Part shown: piece by piece, positions 18,480 to 26,700 of the stretch
Layout of the letters: every line of letters begins with the position of its first letter
How positions within the stretch are numbered: position 1 is the first letter of the stretch
Assembly (NCBI RefSeq): GCF_018614775.1
Contig: NZ_JAGGOF010000027.1
Span: 1-35,170, forward strand
DNA: 35,170 nucleotides
Reading direction: 5' to 3'
Source of the DNA: Pseudomonas fluorescens
Lineage (GTDB): Bacteria > Pseudomonadota > Gammaproteobacteria > Pseudomonadales > Pseudomonadaceae
Translations under genes and position numbers: made by a program
The notes under the pieces: generated by a model
The model's input: only the letters and a program-made list of their open reading frames with translations
Database searches by the model: none
Told to the model about the DNA's origin: nothing

Positions 18480-18524
18480 CTTGTTGGAGGGGGCGTTCAG
18501 AAACTGTTGAGAAATTGGCTAAAA

Positions 18525-18541
18525 GCCTTGTGATTCAAGGC
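18525..18541. promoter_or_regulatory. Inverted repeat about 80 bp upstream of the hutU start, possible activator site
   Basis: GCCTTG-TGATT-CAAGGC is a perfect 6-bp inverted repeat centred near -80 relative to the predicted sigma-54 start. That is a usual place for an enhancer-binding protein such as CbrB or NtrC. The sequence does not match the NtrC consensus, and I cannot confirm a CbrB match. Confidence 0.35.
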
Positions 18542-18592
18542 CTTCTGAGTGGCATGAAATTTTTCAAGAGGGTTTTCGAGGGGGAATCAAGG

Positions 18593-18626
18593 GCCCCAGA
18601 AGCGTGACGTTGCGCCACGCTGGGGC
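18593..18626. other. Bulged inverted repeat between hutD and the hutU promoter
   Basis: GCCCC (18593-18597), a 3-nt bulge and AGCGTG (18601-18606) pair with CACGCT (18616-18621) and GGGGC (18622-18626). This gives an 11-bp stem with a 9-nt loop. It lies downstream of hutD and upstream of hutU. There is no T run on either side, so it is a weak terminator candidate or a protein site. Confidence 0.35.
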
Positions 18627-18692
18627 ATTCAGTAACAAGTTGGTGCGCAGAAGAAACAGCAGGCAGGCATCTTGTGGTGAGGGGGACCCATC

Positions 18693-18780
18693 TGTGGGAG
18701 CAAGGCTTGCCCGCGATGCAGGCGACTCGATTGTCTGGCAGACCGCATCGCCATCGTCGCGGGCAAGCCTTGCTCCCACA
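18693..18780. repeat. REP pair downstream of hutD
   Basis: Inverted pair TGTGGGAGCAAGGCTTGCCC and its inverse GGGCAAGCCTTGCTCCCACA, 20 nt beyond the hutD stop. It is the CAAGGCTTGCCCGCGA subtype, the same as the pair after hutG, unlike the copies inside the operon. Confidence 0.88.
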
Positions 18781-18800
18781 GGGTACTCAAGAAGCTGAAA

Positions 18801-19370
18801 TTAGTGGGCGGTCAGCTCAATCACGCAGCATTGACCGTGAGTGGAAACATCCACCAACCCGGTGTTACCGCTCAGTTGCAAACAGTCATAAAGGCCCAAG
18901 TCCACGGCGGACTCACCGATCTTGATAGCCAGTCCCGGAGCGGCGCTGAACACCAGCACCGTGCCCGCCTCGCTGAAAAACCGCTGCTCGCCGCTCATCC
19001 ACTGCAGCCGCGCGCGGTAACGCTGTGGCGCATAGATCAGATTGAAATCGCGAATCGGCCCACCCAGCAACGTGCAATGCACATGGCTTTCACCCTTGAA
19101 AGCAAAGGGGTCCAGCGGGTGCAACGGCCGCGTGGCCTGGCCATCGACGGTCAGGGTCATGCCATCCCCCTGCAAGACGCTGATGACCCGCTCGTAACCG
19201 GCGAACGAGGAAAAACCGCCCGACTCACCGATATCGGCGATCGACAGACGCCAGCCAAAACCTTCCAGGCCGGCACCGGCATCACGGGTGATTTCCTCGG
19301 TGCTGCCACCGCCGTTTTTCCACGGCATGCGCGGGTAATCCGCCGCGCGTAGAACTTTCAAGTCGCTCAC
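18801..19370 (-). CDS. hutD: HutD family protein (cupin, hut regulator)
   Basis: A 189-aa bicupin-like protein of the HutD/Ves family. The start is the GTG at 19370 (MSDLKVLRAADYPRM), overlapping the hutC stop as GTGA. A longer upstream reading would run deep into hutC and is not supported. The conserved block PWKNGGGSTEEI is at the N-terminus, followed by FGWRLSIADI and FSSFAGYERVISVLQGDGMTLTVDG. In P. fluorescens SBW25, genetics suggested that HutD caps hut expression; the ligand is thought to be formylated or small, possibly formylglutamate, but this is not settled. It is cotranscribed with the repressor hutC. A strictly enzymatic role is the alternative. Confidence 0.93.
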   Translation of the reverse strand: MSDLKVLRAADYPRMPWKNGGGSTEEITRDAGAGLEGFGWRLSIADIGESGGFSSFAGYERVISVLQGDGMTLTVDGQATRPLHPLDPFAFKGESHVHCTLLGGPIRDFNLIYAPQRYRARLQWMSGEQRFFSEAGTVLVFSAAPGLAIKIGESAVDLGLYDCLQLSGNTGLVDVSTHGQCCVIELTAH

Positions 19371-20116
19371 TTGTGGAACCGCCCTTCCAGACTGTGACGG
19401 GAGCCCGGGTGAATCAGCCGCGCTGCGGTCACCGGCTGACGCCCGGACCAGGTGCGACGGCGGATCAACAGGCACGGCTCGCCCTTTTCGATTTGCAGCA
19501 GCTTGCATTCATTCGGTTCGGCCAGGATCGCTTCAACCACGTGCTCGCCTTCGGTCAGCGGCGCGACCTGGTTCAGATAGGCGTAGGGCGTTTGCAGGGT
19601 GAAATCCTGCTTGAGGTATTCGGGCGCCACCAATGCGTTGACGAAGCGGTCTTCGATTTGCACGGGAATGTCGTTTTCGAAATGCACGATCAGCGAATGG
19701 AACACCTTCTGCCCTTCACGCATGTCCAGGGCCAGGGCGCGCTCGGAACCGGCGGCCTCTTCTTCCAGGGTGATGACCTTGCACGTATGGCGGTGCCCTC
19801 GGGAGGCGATCTCGTCGGCGATGTTATGCACCTCGAACAACGCGGACTGGCTCTTGGGTTCGGCCACGAACGTGCCGACACCCTGCATGCGCACCAACAG
19901 GCCGTCGGCGGTCATTTCCCGCAGGGCACGGTTGATGGTCATGCGACTGAAGCCCAGTTGGCTGACCAGCTCGCTTTCCGACGGCACGCGGTAATGCGGC
20001 GGCCAGTTTCCACTGTCGATCTGCTGGGTGATCATCTGTTTGACGCGGGCATACAAGGGTGCCGGACTGTCACCCAGGTGTGCGGCCAGCGGCGGTTTGG
20101 CAGGCGGAGTCGGCAC
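19367..20116 (-). CDS. hutC: Histidine utilisation repressor HutC (GntR family)
   Basis: Transcriptional repressor that responds to urocanate. I set the start at the GTG at 20116 (249 aa), with AGGGA just upstream. The ATG at 20206 would place the hutC/hutF operator inside the gene and is unlikely. The N-terminal GntR winged helix (about residues 20-86) contains RVPSESELVSQLGFSRMTIN and GLLVRMQGVGTFVAEP. The C-terminal UTRA ligand domain includes LIVHFENDIPVQIEDRFVN and CLLIRRRTWSGRQPVT. It is divergent from hutF, and both promoters share the 104-bp gap holding an operator, so it likely represses itself too. Confidence 0.94.
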   Translation of the reverse strand: MPTPPAKPPLAAHLGDSPAPLYARVKQMITQQIDSGNWPPHYRVPSESELVSQLGFSRMTINRALREMTADGLLVRMQGVGTFVAEPKSQSALFEVHNIADEIASRGHRHTCKVITLEEEAAGSERALALDMREGQKVFHSLIVHFENDIPVQIEDRFVNALVAPEYLKQDFTLQTPYAYLNQVAPLTEGEHVVEAILAEPNECKLLQIEKGEPCLLIRRRTWSGRQPVTAARLIHPGSRHSLEGRFHK

Positions 20117-20180
20117 GGCGGTTCCCTGTTCTGCGAATAAGGTTGCTAGCTTGCCGGAGTTTACCGGCCAGGCAAACGTC

Positions 20181-20196
20181 TGTATATGTATATACA
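20181..20196. promoter_or_regulatory. HutC operator between hutC and hutF
   Basis: TGTATATGTATATACA contains a perfect TGTA-TA-TACA (20187-20196). A weak sigma-70-like promoter for hutF can be read as TTTACC (20160-20165) and TATATG (20183-20188), spaced 17 nt. The operator would cover its -10. The single site can serve both divergent genes. Confidence 0.8.
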
Positions 20197-20220
20197 AATT
20201 ACGCACGATGAGGTTGAACC

Positions 20221-21585
20221 ATGTCCGCCTTCTTTGCCGAACGCGCGCTGCTGCCTAGTGGATGGGCCAACGATGTACGTTTTGAAGTCGACGCCGCCGG
20301 CGTCCTGACCCATGTCCAGGCCGACTCCCACGCAGATGGCGCCGAGCGATTGGCGGGACCGCTGCTGCCGGGCATGCCGAACCTGCATTCCCACGCGTTC
20401 CAACGGGCCATGGCCGGGTTGGCGGAAGTGGCCGGCAACCCCAACGACAGTTTCTGGACCTGGCGCGACTTGATGTACCGCCTCGTCGGAAAAATCAGCC
20501 CCAATCAACTCGGCGTCATTGCCCGGCAGCTGTATATCGAAATGCTCAAGGCCGGCTACACCTCGGTCGCCGAATTCCATTACGTGCACCACGACACCGA
20601 CGGCACGCCTTATGCCGATCCGGCGGAGCTGGCCTTGCGCATCAGCCAGGCCGCCAGCAGCGCGGGTATCGGCCTGACACTGCTGCCGGTGCTCTACAGC
20701 CATTCCGGTTTTGGCGGCCAGGCGCCCAACGATGGGCAACGCCGATTCATCAACAGCACTGAAAACTACCTCAAGCTCCAGTCACGCTTGCAGCCGGCCC
20801 TGGCCGGGCAACCCGCCCAGGCGTTGGGCCTGTGTTTTCACTCCCTGCGAGCGGTGACGCCTGAGCAGATCCAGGACGTGTTGGCCGCGAGCGATCGCCA
20901 TTGCCCGGTGCACATCCACATCGCCGAGCAGCAGAAGGAAGTCGACGACTGCCTGAAATGGAGCGGTGCCCGACCGCTGCAATGGCTGTACGAAAACACC
21001 GAGGTGGATCAACGTTGGTGCCTGGTCCATGCCACCCATGCCAACGTCCAGGAAGTCAGCCTCATGGCCAAGAGCCGGGCGATTGCCGGCCTGTGCCTGA
21101 CCACCGAAGCCAACCTGGGCGACGGCATTTTTCCGGCCGTGGATTTCCTTGCCCAGGGCGGGCGCCTGGGCATTGGCTCCGACAGCCATGTGTCATTGAG
21201 TGTGGTGGAAGAATTACGCTGGCTGGAATACGGCCAGCGCCTGCGAGATCAACGCCGCAACCGCCTGTATCGGGCGGATCAGCCGATGGTCGGGCGTACG
21301 TTGTTCGATGCGGCACTGGAAGGCGGCGCCCAGGCCTTGGGGCAACCGATCGGCGCCCTCGAAATTGGCAAGCGCGCCGACTGGCTGGTGCTCGATGGCA
21401 ACGACCCGTATCTAGTGATAGCCCAGGGCGACGGGATTCTCAATCGCTGGTTGTTTGCCGGAGGGGATCGGCAGGTGCGGGATGTGATGGTCGGCGGGAA
21501 ATGGGTCGTACGCCAGGGGCGGCATGCCGCCGAAGAGGAGAGTGCCCAGGCGTTTACCCAGGTATTGCGCGAGTTACTGGGCTAA
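20221..21585 (+). CDS. hutF: Formimidoylglutamate deiminase HutF
   Basis: Fourth step of the pathway: N-formimino-L-glutamate to N-formyl-L-glutamate plus ammonia. It is an amidohydrolase-superfamily enzyme of 454 aa, the usual length. Metal and catalytic residues are visible: His56 and His58 (NLHSHAFQ), His231 and His233 with Glu236 (HIHIAEQQKE), His270 and His273 (VHATH) and Asp321 (IGSDSH). The ATG has GAGG 7 nt upstream. It is transcribed alone, divergent from hutCD. Together with HutG it defines the formylglutamate branch. Confidence 0.97.
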   Translation: MSAFFAERALLPSGWANDVRFEVDAAGVLTHVQADSHADGAERLAGPLLPGMPNLHSHAFQRAMAGLAEVAGNPNDSFWTWRDLMYRLVGKISPNQLGVIARQLYIEMLKAGYTSVAEFHYVHHDTDGTPYADPAELALRISQAASSAGIGLTLLPVLYSHSGFGGQAPNDGQRRFINSTENYLKLQSRLQPALAGQPAQALGLCFHSLRAVTPEQIQDVLAASDRHCPVHIHIAEQQKEVDDCLKWSGARPLQWLYENTEVDQRWCLVHATHANVQEVSLMAKSRAIAGLCLTTEANLGDGIFPAVDFLAQGGRLGIGSDSHVSLSVVEELRWLEYGQRLRDQRRNRLYRADQPMVGRTLFDAALEGGAQALGQPIGALEIGKRADWLVLDGNDPYLVIAQGDGILNRWLFAGGDRQVRDVMVGGKWVVRQGRHAAEEESAQAFTQVLRELLG

Positions 21586-21598
21586 TTCAACCACCCAT

Positions 21599-21687
21599 GT
21601 GGGAGCGAGCCTGCTCGCGATGGCGGCCTGGCATTCAACACAGATGTTGACTGGGATGCCGTCATCGCGAGCAGGCTCGCTCCCACA
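21599..21687. repeat. REP pair between hutF and blc
   Basis: TGTGGGAGCGAGCCTGCTCG and its inverse flank a spacer with GGCATTCAAC and ATGCC dyads. It fills the gap between two convergent genes (hutF plus, blc minus), where the stems may help end both transcripts. Confidence 0.88.
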
Positions 21688-21700
21688 GGTTTTATGCGGA

Positions 21701-22270
21701 TCAGTCCGATGTCTTCGCCATCTGCCGATCCGACGCGCGCCAGATCAACCGACTGGTGTCATAGCCCTGCTGACGCGCCTTGCTCAGCAGTTCTTCGCGC
21801 ACGACGCTGTTGATGGTCGGTGTACGAGAGAGCAGCCACATGTAGCGTCGGCTCGGATCACCGACGATGGCGGTCTGGTAGTCGTCGCTGACGTACAGCA
21901 CCCAGTATTGCCCTTTCGCCACGCCCGGCACGATCCGCGAGAACCAGTTGTCGAACACGACCCAGAGCTTGTCGGTCTTGCCCGGCACCTGCGGCGAGGC
22001 GGTGCCCCGGGCTTCTTCCCACTGCCAGTCCGAGGTCAGGCAGCGATTGAGCACGGCTACGTTGCCGTCCGGCTTGAGGGTGTAATGGGCTTCGGATTGC
22101 GCGCAGTTGCGCTGGAAATACATGGGCAAGCGGGCCAATTCATACCAGGTCCCCTGGTACCGCTTGAGGTTGACGCTGTGGACAGTCTTGGGCGCCAACG
22201 GGTCTTCGCCAGAAGTGGCACAGCCAGCCAAAACCAGGCCGGCTAAAAGCACTAACAATAACCGCATCAT
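21701..22270 (-). CDS. blc: Outer-membrane lipocalin lipoprotein Blc
   Basis: A 189-aa bacterial lipocalin. The signal peptide ends in the lipobox LAGC, so Cys17 is lipidated. There is no Asp directly after the Cys (CATSG), so outer-membrane sorting is expected. The lipocalin signature GTWYEL is at residues 40-45, with further conserved blocks QRNCAQSEAHYTL and YWVLYVSDDYQTAIVG. E. coli Blc binds lysophospholipids and fatty acids and appears under envelope stress; the same role is inferred here. GGGAG precedes the ATG by 7 nt. It follows the small lipoprotein gene by 51 nt in the same direction and is probably cotranscribed with it. Confidence 0.92.
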   Translation of the reverse strand: MMRLLLVLLAGLVLAGCATSGEDPLAPKTVHSVNLKRYQGTWYELARLPMYFQRNCAQSEAHYTLKPDGNVAVLNRCLTSDWQWEEARGTASPQVPGKTDKLWVVFDNWFSRIVPGVAKGQYWVLYVSDDYQTAIVGDPSRRYMWLLSRTPTINSVVREELLSKARQQGYDTSRLIWRASDRQMAKTSD

Positions 22271-22321
22271 TATTTTTCTCCCGCAGGCATCTAGTGGCCG
22301 ATACAGGCCACTAGCCCCGGT

Positions 22322-22576
22322 TTACTTCAGGCCTTGGCCGGAAAACATCAACACTTTGTCACCGGCATACTGCACGCTGATAAAGCTTTTCTGGTCGCCC
22401 CAGGTGCAACTGGACATGCCGAGCGCGCCCGAGCAATCGGTCGGTTTGCCGAGCAATGTTTCGACTTCGGACTTGGGCATGCCAGCCGACAGTTTCGAGT
22501 AGTTTTCCTGGTTGACCTTGCTGCATGCAGCCAGCACGACGCACACAAATAACAAGACGATAGAGCGCAGTGACAT
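22322..22576 (-). CDS. Small lipoprotein, DUF3862/BamE-like
   Basis: An 84-aa lipoprotein with signal peptide and lipobox LAAC (Cys18), followed by SKVNQENYSKLSAGMPKSEV and LLGKP. That motif is seen in the small alpha/beta fold shared by BamE (SmpA/OmlA) and DUF3862 proteins. Two further Cys (DCSGALGMSSC) may pair in the periplasm. The start at 22576 has AGGAG 7 nt upstream; longer frames lack this. No function is established for the family. It precedes blc, which suggests an envelope role. Confidence 0.85.
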   Translation of the reverse strand: MSLRSIVLLFVCVVLAACSKVNQENYSKLSAGMPKSEVETLLGKPTDCSGALGMSSCTWGDQKSFISVQYAGDKVLMFSGQGLK

Positions 22577-22776
22577 GGTGTAACTCCTGGAACGGAAGGG
22601 GGCGGCTAGGGTGCCAACCAGAACCTTAGAAGAGCAAACCCCTATCTGGTTCCCTGGCTGCCCCAGTATATATTGGGCTTGGCGGAGGTATTTCATCGGC
22701 AAATCAACCGGTTTGCGACGTCGTCGTGCATTTCGTCGGGATTGCCTCGCCTGTGGCTGATGCACGGCGCTCGCGG

Positions 22777-22784
22777 GCCGATAA
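22777..22784 (+). promoter_or_regulatory. Possible FliA (sigma-28) -10 element of the chemoreceptor gene
   Basis: GCCGATAA matches the flagellar sigma factor -10 octamer exactly, 76 nt before the start of the receptor gene. A good -35 (TAAA or TCAAG) is not visible at the expected distance, so the promoter is only a candidate. The rest of the 283-bp gap (22577-22859) shows no gene. Confidence 0.4.
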
Positions 22785-22859
22785 AAAGAACAGCGCAAGA
22801 ACCAGTGTTATGGCAAATTGCCCCCCTTCCCGACCAGCTCCTCTGCGGTAGCGCTCTTA

Positions 22860-24752
22860 ATGATCAGAAACATGAAGTTCAGCCACAAAATCCTGCTGGC
22901 TGCCGCCTTGGTGGTAGCCGTTGCATTTGCCTGTTTCATCCTCTTCAACGACTACCGTCAGCGCCAGAGCCTGAACAGCAGTACCGAAACGTCCATGCAG
23001 GAACTCGGCAGCCTGACCAGTCGCAACATCCAGACCTGGGTCGAAGGCCGCATCCAGTTGTTGCAATCATTGGCCCAGCAAATCGCCATCGACGGTAACA
23101 GCGCCGACAGCCTCAAGCGCGCCGTCGACCTGCCGGCCTACACCGGCAATTTCCAGCTCAGCTACTTCGGCGGCACCGACGGCGTGATGTTTTCGGTCCC
23201 GGCCGGCAATCGCCCCGCCGACTACGACCCGCGTGCCCGTGGCTGGTACAAAGCCGCCAACAGCGCCCAGCAAACCATCGTTACCGAACCCTACATCGCC
23301 GCCTCCTCGGGCAAACTGGTGATCACCGTCGCCAGCCCGGTACAGCGCCAGAACCAGATGTTCGGCGTGGCCGGTGCAGACATCGACTTGTCCAGCGTCA
23401 GCGCCATCATCAACTCGCTGAACTTCGGCGGCCACGGCCATGCGTTCATCGTCAGCGCCGAGGGCAAGATCCTGATCCACCCGGACAGCAAGCGTGTGCT
23501 CAAGACCCTGGCCGAGGCCTACCCCAACGGCGCGCCGCAGGTCAGCCCGGGCATGAAGGAAGTCGAAATCGACGGCAAGACCCAGTTCATTTCCTTCACC
23601 CGCGTCAACGGCGTGCCGGGTGCCGACTGGTACGTAGCGCTGGTGCTGGACAAGGACACCGCTCTGGCGATGCTCAGCGAATTCCGCACCTCGGCGCTGG
23701 TCGCCATGGTCATTGCCGTGGTGTTCATCATCACCCTGCTGGGCATGCTGATCCGCGTGCTGATGCAACCGCTGCTGGCCATGGGCCGCGCCATGCATGA
23801 CATCGCCGAAGGCGAAGGCGACCTGACGCGCCGCCTGACCATCCATGGTCAGGATGAATTCGGTGCGCTGGGCACTTCGTTCAACCGCTTCGTCGAGCGC
23901 ATCCACACTTCGATCCGCGAAGTGGCCTCGGCCACCGGCCAGGTCAACGAAGTCGCCCTGCGCGTCGTCAGCGCGTCCAACTCGTCGATGTTCAATTCCG
24001 ACCAGCAGGCTTCACGCACCAGCAGCGTTGCCGCCGCCATCAACCAGCTCGGCGCCGCCGCCCAGGAAATCGCCCAGAACGCCGCCCTCGCCTCGCAGCA
24101 CTCCAGCGATGCGCGCAACCTGGCTGAAGAAGGCCAGCAGGTGGTGGATAAAACCATCACCGCCATGCAGCAGTTGTCAGCCAAGATCAGCGATTCGTGC
24201 GGCAACATCGAAACCCTGAACAGCAACACGGTGAACATCGGCCAGATCCTCGAGGTGATCACCAGCATCTCCCAGCAAACCAACCTGCTGGCTCTGAACG
24301 CGGCCATCGAAGCCGCCCGCGCCGGTGAAGCCGGGCGCGGCTTCGCAGTCGTGGCCGATGAAGTGCGCAACCTGGCCCACCGTACCCAGGATTCGGCACA
24401 ACAAGTTCAGAAAATGATCGAAGAACTGCAAGTAGGCGCCCGGGAAGCGGTGCTGACCATGACCGACAGCCAGCGCCAGAGCGAAAGCAGCGTCGGCATC
24501 GCCAACCAGGCCGGCGAACGCCTGGGCAGCGTGACCCAGCGCATCGGTGAAATCGACGGCATGAACCAGTCCGTCGCCACCGCCACGGAAGAACAGACCG
24601 CCGTGGTGGAATCGATCAACGTCGACATCACCGAGATCAATACGCTGAACCAGGAAGGCGTGGAGAACCTGCAAGCCACGTTGCGGGCGTGTACTGACCT
24701 TGAGCAGCAGGCGGCGCGGTTGAAGCAGTTGGTGGGTAGTTTCCGAATCTAG
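22860..24752 (+). CDS. Methyl-accepting chemotaxis protein with amino-acid dCache domain
   Basis: A 630-aa chemoreceptor: transmembrane helix at about 9-30, periplasmic dCache_1 domain, second helix (about residues 278-305), HAMP, then a cytoplasmic signalling domain with the hairpin tip [20 protein letters not shown]. The ligand domain carries Tyr122, Arg127, Trp129, Tyr130 and Asp174, with the spacing of the amino-acid motif described for dCache_1AA receptors such as PctA. It is therefore predicted to sense one or more amino acids. It ends QLVGSFRI with no CheR-binding pentapeptide. The start is set at 22860 ([10 protein letters not shown]); the ribosome site is weak, and MKFSHK at 22872 is the alternative. 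It is transcribed alone. A link with histidine is possible from position, but the hut locus ends 1.2 kb away and the families do not require it. Confidence 0.93.
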   Translation: MIRNMKFSHKILLAAALVVAVAFACFILFNDYRQRQSLNSSTETSMQELGSLTSRNIQTWVEGRIQLLQSLAQQIAIDGNSADSLKRAVDLPAYTGNFQLSYFGGTDGVMFSVPAGNRPADYDPRARGWYKAANSAQQTIVTEPYIAASSGKLVITVASPVQRQNQMFGVAGADIDLSSVSAIINSLNFGGHGHAFIVSAEGKILIHPDSKRVLKTLAEAYPNGAPQVSPGMKEVEIDGKTQFISFTRVNGVPGADWYVALVLDKDTALAMLSEFRTSALVAMVIAVVFIITLLGMLIRVLMQPLLAMGRAMHDIAEGEGDLTRRLTIHGQDEFGALGTSFNRFVERIHTSIREVASATGQVNEVALRVVSASNSSMFNSDQQASRTSSVAAAINQLGAAAQEIAQNAALASQHSSDARNLAEEGQQVVDKTITAMQQLSAKISDSCGNIETLNSNTVNIGQILEVITSISQQTNLLALNAAIEAARAGEAGRGFAVVADEVRNLAHRTQDSAQQVQKMIEELQVGAREAVLTMTDSQRQSESSVGIANQAGERLGSVTQRIGEIDGMNQSVATATEEQTAVVESINVDITEINTLNQEGVENLQATLRACTDLEQQAARLKQLVGSFRI

Positions 24753-24766
24753 CGCTCTTGCGGGCC

Positions 24767-24852
24767 TCTTCGCGGGCAAGCCCGCTCCCACAGTTGACCG
24801 GGTTCCGTCAGAGGAAACGCAATCAGCTGTAGGAGCGGGCTTGCTCGCGAAG
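24767..24852. repeat. REP pair between chemoreceptor gene and DUF924 gene
   Basis: TCTTCGCGGGCAAGCCCGCT (24767-24786) faces GTAGGAGCGGGCTTGCTCGC (about 24829-24848). This third subtype (AGCGGGCTTGCTCGCGA) differs from the others in the window. It lies between convergent genes. Confidence 0.85.
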
Positions 24853-24875
24853 ACGGCATCCGCCTCACCGCAAAA

Positions 24876-25472
24876 TCAGAATTTTGACCCCGGCTCTTTC
24901 AGAAACGCCACTTCCTCAGCCGTAGACTCCCGCCCCAACACCGCATTGCGATGGGGAAACCGGCCAAACCGGGCAATGATCTTCTGATGCCGTTCGGCAT
25001 AATCCAGGTTGCTCTCAAACACCGCACGTTCCGCCTCCGGCTGTTCTCGAACCAGATCGATAAACCGGGAAACAGCTTCGTTCTGCACGGCAAGATTTTC
25101 GCAGTGTTCGAGCACCAGATAGATGAATACGCGCTGGATGGGTTTGAGTTGCCGGTCGAAACCTGCCGCCAGGCCCTGGGCTACCAGCGCTTGGGCGCGA
25201 AGGTCGCCGGAGAAGGCTTTGGGTGTGTCGCGAAAGATCATCCGCGGGAATTGATCGAGCAACAGCACCAAGGCCAGCCAACCTTCCGGGCGTTGCGCCC
25301 AGTCAGTCAATCCGCCGGCCAATGCCTGCTCGACCTGATCACCGAAGCGCTCGCGCGCTTGGCGATCATGGCGCTTGCCGAACCACAGCGTGTTCTTGTC
25401 AGCCGCTATTTCATCCGGTGTACTGGCTGAACCAAACCACCAATCAAGTAACGGCTGCCAAGGCTCGGCCAT
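24876..25472 (-). CDS. DUF924 family protein
   Basis: A soluble protein of 198 aa with no signal peptide. It matches the DUF924 family by its opening (PLLDWWFG), the block LALVLLLDQFPRMIFRDTPKAF, the segment FIYLVLEHCENLAVQ, and HQKIIARFGRFPHRNAVLGRES near the end. The family is predicted to be all-helical, TPR-like, and has no settled function. Its ATG follows the fbp stop by only 3 nt and its ribosome site (AAGGAA) lies in the last fbp codons, so the two are translated from one message. Confidence 0.88.
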   Translation of the reverse strand: MAEPWQPLLDWWFGSASTPDEIAADKNTLWFGKRHDRQARERFGDQVEQALAGGLTDWAQRPEGWLALVLLLDQFPRMIFRDTPKAFSGDLRAQALVAQGLAAGFDRQLKPIQRVFIYLVLEHCENLAVQNEAVSRFIDLVREQPEAERAVFESNLDYAERHQKIIARFGRFPHRNAVLGRESTAEEVAFLKEPGSKF

Positions 25473-25475
25473 GGT

Positions 25476-26486
25476 TTATTCCTTGTGGTACGCCGTGGCG
25501 CGGGCCACTTCTTCCTTCGAACCAAGGAACACGGCAACCCGCTGGTGCAGGCCGTCTGGCTTGATGTCGAGGATGCGCTGGTGTCCATCGGTGGAAGCGC
25601 CGCCGGCCTGTTCGACCAGGAACGACATCGGGTTGGCTTCGTACATCAGGCGCAATTTGCCCGGCTTCGATGGCTCGCGGCTGTCGCGCGGGTACATGAA
25701 CAAGCCGCCACGGGTCAGGATGCGGTGTACGTCGGCGACCATCGCGGCCACCCAGCGCATGTTGTAGTTCTTCTTCAACGGGCCTTCTTCGCCTGCCAGC
25801 AACTCGTCGACATAGCGCTTTACCGGGGCTTCCCAGTGACGCTGGTTGGACATGTTGATGGCGAATTCCTGGGTGGTTTCAGGAATGGTGATGTTCTCGT
25901 GGGTCAGCACGAAGCTGCCCATTTCGCGATCGAGGGTGAAGCCTTTCACGCCGTCGCCCAGGGTCAGCACCAGCATGGTCTGCGGGCCATAGATGGCATA
26001 GCCGGCGGCCACTTGCTCGGTGCCTGGCTGCAGGAAGGCCTTTTCGTTCAAGGCTTCGTTCTGGCTCAGGTATTCGTTCGGGCAACGCAGCACCGAGAAG
26101 ATGGTGCCGACCGGGGCGTTGATATCGATGTTCGACGAACCGTCCAGTGGGTCGAACACCAACAGGTACGCACCTTTGGGGTACTTGCCCGGGATCTGGT
26201 AGGCATTGTCCATTTCCTCGGACGCCATGCCGGCCAGGTGACCACCCCATTCGTTGGCTTCGAGGAGGATTTCGTTAGAAATCACGTCGAGCTTCTTCTG
26301 CACTTCGCCCTGCACGTTTTCGGTGCCCATGCTGCCCAGGACACCACCCAGGGCGCCTTTGGAGACGGCGTGGCTGATTTCCTTGCACGCACGCGCCACC
26401 ACTTCGATCAAAAAGCGCAGATCGGCAGGGGTATTGTTGCTGCGGGTCTGCTCAATCAAATAGCGACTCAAGGTAACGCGGGACAT
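25476..26486 (-). CDS. fbp: Fructose-1,6-bisphosphatase class I
   Basis: Hydrolyses fructose 1,6-bisphosphate to fructose 6-phosphate, the committed gluconeogenic step. Pseudomonads depend on this when growing on amino acids or organic acids. The 336-aa protein has the metal-site motif [10 protein letters not shown] at 112-121, acidic residues in GMASEEMDN (about 86-94), and GGLFMYPRD for sugar-phosphate binding. Length and motifs are typical of the class I enzyme. It heads a two-gene unit with the DUF924 gene. Confidence 0.97.
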   Translation of the reverse strand: MSRVTLSRYLIEQTRSNNTPADLRFLIEVVARACKEISHAVSKGALGGVLGSMGTENVQGEVQKKLDVISNEILLEANEWGGHLAGMASEEMDNAYQIPGKYPKGAYLLVFDPLDGSSNIDINAPVGTIFSVLRCPNEYLSQNEALNEKAFLQPGTEQVAAGYAIYGPQTMLVLTLGDGVKGFTLDREMGSFVLTHENITIPETTQEFAINMSNQRHWEAPVKRYVDELLAGEEGPLKKNYNMRWVAAMVADVHRILTRGGLFMYPRDSREPSKPGKLRLMYEANPMSFLVEQAGGASTDGHQRILDIKPDGLHQRVAVFLGSKEEVARATAYHKE

Positions 26487-26596
26487 GGACGGCTCCGAAG
26501 AATAGGGGGCGGAAAAACCAGCGCAGTTTAGCGCGAGTCAGGAGTTAATTCCTCCTATGAGACGGGATAAGAGGGATTGAGTTCACGGGGTGGCGC

Positions 26597-26681
26597 CATC
26601 GCGAGCAGGCTCGCTCCCACATTTAATTGCGCCTGTTCTGACAGAACTCGGTCAAATGTGGGAGCGAGCCTGCTCGCGATC
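26597..26681. repeat. REP pair between the DUF3999 gene and fbp
   Basis: ATCGCGAGCAGGCTCGCTCC and its inverse GGAGCGAGCCTGCTCGCGAT are separated by a spacer with TTCTGACAGAA. It lies downstream of the DUF3999 stop and upstream of fbp. Confidence 0.88.
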
Positions 26682-26700
26682 GGGTGCGAAGCAGCCGCTT

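Noticed and set aside
19367..20206. Longer hutC beginning at ATG 20206
   Set aside because: It would include the HutC operator in the coding region and leave almost no space for the divergent promoters; GTG 20116 has a ribosome site and gives the usual length.
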